Source: Zychaea mexicana
Taxonomy: Eukaryota > Mucoromycota > Mucoromycetes > Mucorales > Lichtheimiaceae
Direction of reading: 5' to 3'
NCBI RefSeq assembly: GCF_025766255.1
Contig: NW_026516705.1
Span: 186,001-250,000 of the forward strand
Length of the DNA: 64,000 bases
The notes below the pieces were generated by a model. The model searched no databases. It was not told the origin of the DNA and saw only the letters and a list, made by a program, of their open reading frames with translations. This document shows, piece after piece, positions 59,383-64,000 of the stretch. Numbering within the stretch: position 1 is the stretch's first letter; each line of letters begins with the position of its first letter. The position numbers were made by a program, and so were the translations under genes.

Positions 59383-62300
59383 TGCCTATGTAATGCTCCT
59401 GTCTCGTGGTGCCGACCTGAGCTACATGTGCTGTAGTAACTAGAAAAGTCTTTGAAATCTGAAATAAAGCAAAGATAGACACCCAGATGATATCATTCTT
59501 ACATTTTAATCCAGCAAACATCCGCCATGCCTTCTCTTGTCCGATGTAGCCTAGCACATCTACTATGTCGTGATTTATCCCGCCGTGTTATGCGATACAG
59601 CCGCGCTTTAACCTGTCTCATCTTTTCCTTGCTACTTCCATTAAAAAAAACCTTTTGCGTTACCAAATTCATATATACGGTTGATCGATGGACAAAAAAG
59701 AGTTATAAAACCAGTACAGCTTTTCTGCTGCAGCTTCTGCTTAATTTTATATTCAAGGTTTTAACTTAGCTATCACCATGGTTGCTATGTACCATACGAT
59801 ACTGATATTGATATCAAGAAAACGAGATGAAAGTGGACGATGTGTATGAAAAATTGTATCCGACGAGTGTAGTAGCATTACTGGTGGTGTCCGATCACTT
59901 GTATCAATGACCAAAAGAAAAAATATACGACAGGTACAGTACCTAATGAAAATTTATCTGTTTCATGAATTCTTTTCATGGTATCGAATCCTCCAACCTC
60001 TACTTCGGCCGTCACCGTAGCCAATCAAAAAGCAACAGTGAAAAAGGTCAAGGGAAGACATCGCAAAAACATTCAGCAAGAAACCATTGTTCTAAAAAAA
60101 AAGAGTTTGTTACTATTGCTAAAACCTCAGTTGCTTTCGATATCTAACCATGAATATCAAAATCCATAGGGTCTCATCGAGTGTATCGAGATCCAGATTT
60201 AATCCAACTTACCGACAGAATCCAAAACGTTACCTTGAACGGTGCAGAAGCTAGATGCGACCTCTTAATCCCTGAACGAACTGCACAGGAGATACTGGAA
60301 ACGCTTTGCTGGCGGTGAACCGATCTCCCGAGCACAACGGGCAAGTCTCCCGGTCCTCTACCGACGTTAACACCAGAACATATACCACACTCCTTCACTT
60401 GTATTTATCAAATACCCAGATTTATTGAAGAATATAGAATAGACGACGTCTCTTCCACGGATTTGTTGAAAGAGCCCTGCGCGTGAGTATCCTCCGTAGT
60501 CATAGAGAGCCTTCTGTATACTTATATGTAGCATTTTACGCGTAGTGTTCGCATATCCCCTATTGTATTGCTTTGCACTGTATTTTCCCCTGGGTTGTAT
60601 CTCGATTCTCAGTGAGAGTTGCTGTACGATCATATCAATCTCAGACAGTTACTCAGGTAGTTATGTAATAGTTTGTTGTATTGTCGTATCCCCTATATTT
60701 GGCTCACACAGCAGGGCTTTCCTGCTCAGGTCCTGTCGCTGTCACAGAATTTCCCTCGGCATTACAGCGTGAAATCCGAGACGGCGAGGACAAGGTTGTA
60801 GGCTACTCCCAATAAGGCAGTCCGTTTGAACGGATTGCCAGAAAGGGAACATGTGAATAATGTGGCACAAGGGAAACAAAACAACCCAAACTCCTGCTTT
60901 CTTTGTCAACGAATCTGTCAACAGTGAAATTTTGAGGACGGCATTGCGCGAACTTGGTATATTATCTGTTTTTCTGACAAAAAAAGCAATAGCAATAGAT
61001 ATGATGTGTTGAACAGCCGCTTATTTTTCTTATGTAAAGATCATGCAACGGGTCACTAAGTGGACAGTGTTCAAAGAACATTCACCTCTTCCAGGATCCT
61101 GAATCTGCTTTAGTTCACCTTGGTTTCCACAACAGTAGTGTAGGCCAAAATGAGCAACCTGCGGCAACAACAGCAAACGAGCCTCTTCAAGTAGAAGGGT
61201 ACGTTACGGTAAGCATTTCGATTTATTTTTGGTGACAAAAAAACACAGAAAGATCGAACCTTCTTTTTCTAAAGGAAACTCCTGTCACTCCATCCTCAAT
61301 CGCAGAAGAGCCTTTCTCCACCATATCAAAATCAGGTTGTACCTGCTGCTCGTTCCACAACGTCACGTCGCCCGTCCACACGCTTTAGATACAGTCCAAC
61401 GGAGACCTCAGGTTTGTTTTTTCAAGATCTCTCAAAGTGAGCGTTTAATTACTGTTGGTGGACTCAGGTTTTGCCTCTATACAACAACAGCGGATCCCCT
61501 TCGACGCTTCTAAGTGGGTAGTACATCAGCAGACAGGTACCGCACATCGCCGAAGCCACCCCTTCTCTGTCAAATTCTTCCTTCTTTACGCTAGAAGCCA
61601 GTCCAATGCCTTTGGCCCCACTGCAGGGCATTATCTCTGTCATCTCTGCGCAGGTCTAGCTTAGGTCCAATGGGACTGTCAATCTCTTTGGCACGTTGAG
61701 AAAGAGCGCCTTGTTGGAGAGCTTACTTGTTTGCCTTAGGGCAGACATCATTTTGGTGGACTAGGGCAAGCTCCCCAGCAAGAAAGCCTTTGCCAATGGC
61801 TACTTGCAAGGTAAATTGTTTATCTTGGATCGATACTGCAGAGAACACTTAAACTTTCATTGTTGGACACGTCCCTTTGGCCCGACGGTGCAGCCAAGTC
61901 GGCAAAGGCCATTGGCGAGAAGCTGAACGGTGCTTCTCGGCTTATTCAACTGAGCAACAACGTTGGCAAGCCTGTGCTACTGCTCCCGACTTGCTTTGGA
62001 GTGTATGCCTTGGGCAGGGTAAGTTTGGTCTTTTCATAGTAATTGCAATATGCTTGTCAAACACAATAACTGTCCAAATAAAGCTGTCCAGCTACAATTT
62101 TGCTCAAATTGAGGCTACTATGCAAGACATCGCAGCCCTCAAGCAGCTGCCCACTTGTTTGGATGTCGGAGAGTTCCTTTGCCTTTTTCCGCCCATGCCC
62201 TTTTTTTTCCTATGCCGTTTATCTCTTAATTGCACTTATGTCAATACAAATTTACTGTTTTCATTTCTTTATCTTGTTTGCTGAAGTGTTTGTGTGACCA

Positions 62301-62879
62301 TCCATCAAACGTGTCAAAACGAATATAAAACTGACCATTTTTTTTCGAGCAATCAAACCATTTTTCTAAATGTTTTCAAGCAATAGTACTGCCACTGTTT
62401 TCTTTAAGAAAAGCCACACTGTCACGAGCGGAAACAGGCTGATGTCACTGAATGGCTTCGTTTTTGAAGAAGGGTGAGAAACCAGAACAAGATATGGCAG
62501 TCAGCTTGTCAAAAGAAAATATTACTAAGGAAAAGGAATAGACGTGCCAAGAAAATCCAAGGAACGTTGCCTGAAATCATACAGAACTTTCAGGGCGCAG
62601 CAGAAATAAACAACTCATCGACGTACAAGGTTACAGTAACTGGTGTATTCAAGGAGCGTATTCTTTTTGAGCACGTACAAGACTGGTTGTCAATCAGCAT
62701 ATTAAAGTGCTCCATCACATCGATAGATGCATTAGAAGAAGCTGCAGAGGTACCCGACCGCGTGCAATCGAGGCTGCAGACTTTTAATGCTGCTTCTGCT
62801 TAAGTTTCACAAGTGAGCAACTCAGAGACAGTTTGGTCTGAAATTCGTGTGAGACTGCCAGGGCGGGCAGGTTCGTGTA
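59383..62879. other. Repeat-like region without an identifiable gene
   Basis: Protein-like but unrecognised stretches appear on the plus strand in changing frames: TSTSAVTVANQKATVKKVKG (near 60010), PDLIQLTDRIQNVTLNG (near 60195), SAKAIGEKLNGASRLIQLSN (near 61895) and TLPEIIQNFQGAAEI (near 62565). None joins to another by a clear splice. The mix of broken frames next to a Helitron fragment suggests old transposon cargo or a decayed element. Terminal repeats were not found. Confidence 0.4.
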
Positions 62880-64000
62880 AATGGCCCAAGTAGAGGAGCA
62901 AGACGCCAAAGAGAAAAAAACAACAAAGAATCGCGGCAAAGAAGAATAATCGGCGAAGACACAAACGTGATCTTAAAAGAGAACCCTCGACGACGTACCA
63001 CAGAACATGGGACTTGATGATGACGACTTGAATGAAGAGATGGACAGTATTAAACAATATTGAAGATTAAATAAAGTATAAAAGGCTATTCTTGCTCCAA
63101 CAAACGACATTGTTGACCGAATCGACCATGTATGATAGCAACCGAACAATTTCCCGGTACCCACGGCGAATACCTTTTTATGGACTCTGCTGTCGATAAC
63201 CAGAGCCGAAGCGAGGTTCCTGTAGAGTTTTTAAACACAATGACTGTCTCACGTTGGTGTTTTCTTTTCGACAAAGTGATGTGGATGCAATTTCCAACTT
63301 TGTAGGTTTCCCTCACAAAAACCACATCTCAACCCGAATCAACCTGTCAATTTGCAACCTCGATCCTGCGCAAGGTCTGTGCAACAGCACCAAGCTTATA
63401 TGTCGGCAGCTTCACACTCACTTCGTACAGGCAGGGATTGGCAGTGGAGATTATTTAGGCAACATTGTCACAATCCCACGTTCCAGACTGGTCACAGAAG
63501 TGTCTGCCTTGCCTTACCGATTTTCATGGAAACAGATTCCAGTCAAGCTAGCCTTTTGTATGACCATCAACAAGGCCCAAGGGTAATGACTTTAGCATGT
63601 TGGTGTGTACTTGCCACGACCTACCACGCTCAACTATATGTGACCTTCTCACGCGTCAATGATCACCGCAATTTGTGGTATATGACTGATGGGATCGCAA
63701 ACCGAACACCCTATTACCAAAAATGTCGTTTTCTTGAGATACTCACAACCACCCATAACACCCACACTACTGTAAGTAATAAATCTTCTCTGTCTTATTT
63801 CTCTACAATACCAATTGTGTATTTCCGTTTCTACTTTGACCACGTAAAAACCGATTCATAAATTTATACTTTACGATGAAGTTTTATTATAGCTTTGTCC
63901 TGGGTCGCTACCGGGGGGTTTGGGGGGCTTGCCCCTTCCACCAATAGCCTCAATGTACGCCTACATTGTCATACACACTTTACTATAGGCAAGTAAAAAA
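62880..64000 (+). mobile_element. Broken Helitron 3' part, cut by the window edge
   Basis: Contains the C-terminal part of a Helitron-type Pif1 helicase (63070-63710) followed by about 290 bp of non-coding sequence with a G-run (63914-63936, reading into a CCCC stretch) that could belong to a terminal hairpin. No rolling-circle replication initiator domain is inside the window. The right boundary may lie beyond 64000. Confidence 0.6.
63070..63710 (+). pseudogene. Helitron Pif1-type helicase C-terminal fragment
   Basis: The order of motifs matches the end of Pif1-like helicases of Helitrons: AILAPTNDIVDRID (near 63090), GEYLFMDSAV, SEVPVEFLN (near 63210), CNLDPAQGLCNSTKLICRQL (near 63355), LPYRFSWKQIPVKLAFCMTINKAQG (near 63510), then VGVYLPRPT and AQLYVTFSRVNDHRNL (near 63640). 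At least four frame changes and a stop directly after NKAQG break the gene. The Walker A part is not visible upstream. Confidence 0.85.

Overview
The window reads as nuclear DNA of a fungus, most likely an early-diverging, Mucoromycota-type mould. It is AT-rich and almost every gene is cut by short introns of about 50-130 nt with GT..AG ends. The proteins are fungal in type: an ADP1-like ABC transporter, an RTG2-like Ppx/GppA protein, a Sur7/PalI-like membrane protein and a Gln-rich epsin. The lineage is inferred from gene content, not measured. Thirteen multi-exon genes, including the MULE transposase, could be spliced by hand into frames of exactly whole codons, which supports those models. 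The RPT3 model rests on one adjusted stop coordinate. I found no tRNA, rRNA, CRISPR array or prokaryotic-type operon.

Layout. 1-2.1 kb: nothing recognisable. 2.1-4.85 kb: a decayed LINE that runs up against the 5' end of an ABCG transporter (about 4.8-9.0 kb). 9.2-11.5 kb: a Nudix hydrolase and a serine racemase-like PLP enzyme, both on the minus strand. 12.9-16.6 kb: a peroxisomal-type Lon protease. 17.0-17.8 kb: NDUFS4. 20.1-21.6 kb: a WWE-like, low-complexity protein. 24.6-26.7 kb: RTG2-like protein. 26.9-31.7 kb: proteasome ATPase RPT3, the GTPase ZNG1 and the proteasome subunit SEM1. 32.19-35.71 kb: an apparently complete Mutator-like (MULE) transposon with 118-bp identical terminal inverted repeats and a 9-bp target duplication. 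37.6-38.5 kb: Sur7/PalI-like protein. 39.5-42.7 kb: gene fragments, including two related acidic C-termini in opposite orientation. 44.9-46.3 kb: an orphan membrane protein. 46.5-46.9 kb: RPB10. 47.5-50.6 kb: epsin. 52.2-54.8 kb: a gamma-glutamyltransferase-like protein. 56.8-59.4 kb: an MFS transporter. 60-64 kb: repeat-derived sequence ending in a broken Helitron Pif1-type helicase.

Most genes are independent housekeeping or transport genes. The clearest functional grouping is RPT3 and SEM1, two subunits of the 26S proteasome regulatory particle about 3 kb apart with ZNG1 between them. RPT3 and ZNG1 are divergent over a 592-bp spacer; ZNG1 and SEM1 are convergent. Three different transposon classes (LINE, MULE, Helitron) lie within or beside gene-free stretches. 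I did not find a convincing novel multi-gene system. The best leads are the intact MULE, the WWE-like protein, the His-rich RTG2 insert, the orphan membrane protein and the inverted pair of acidic gene fragments.
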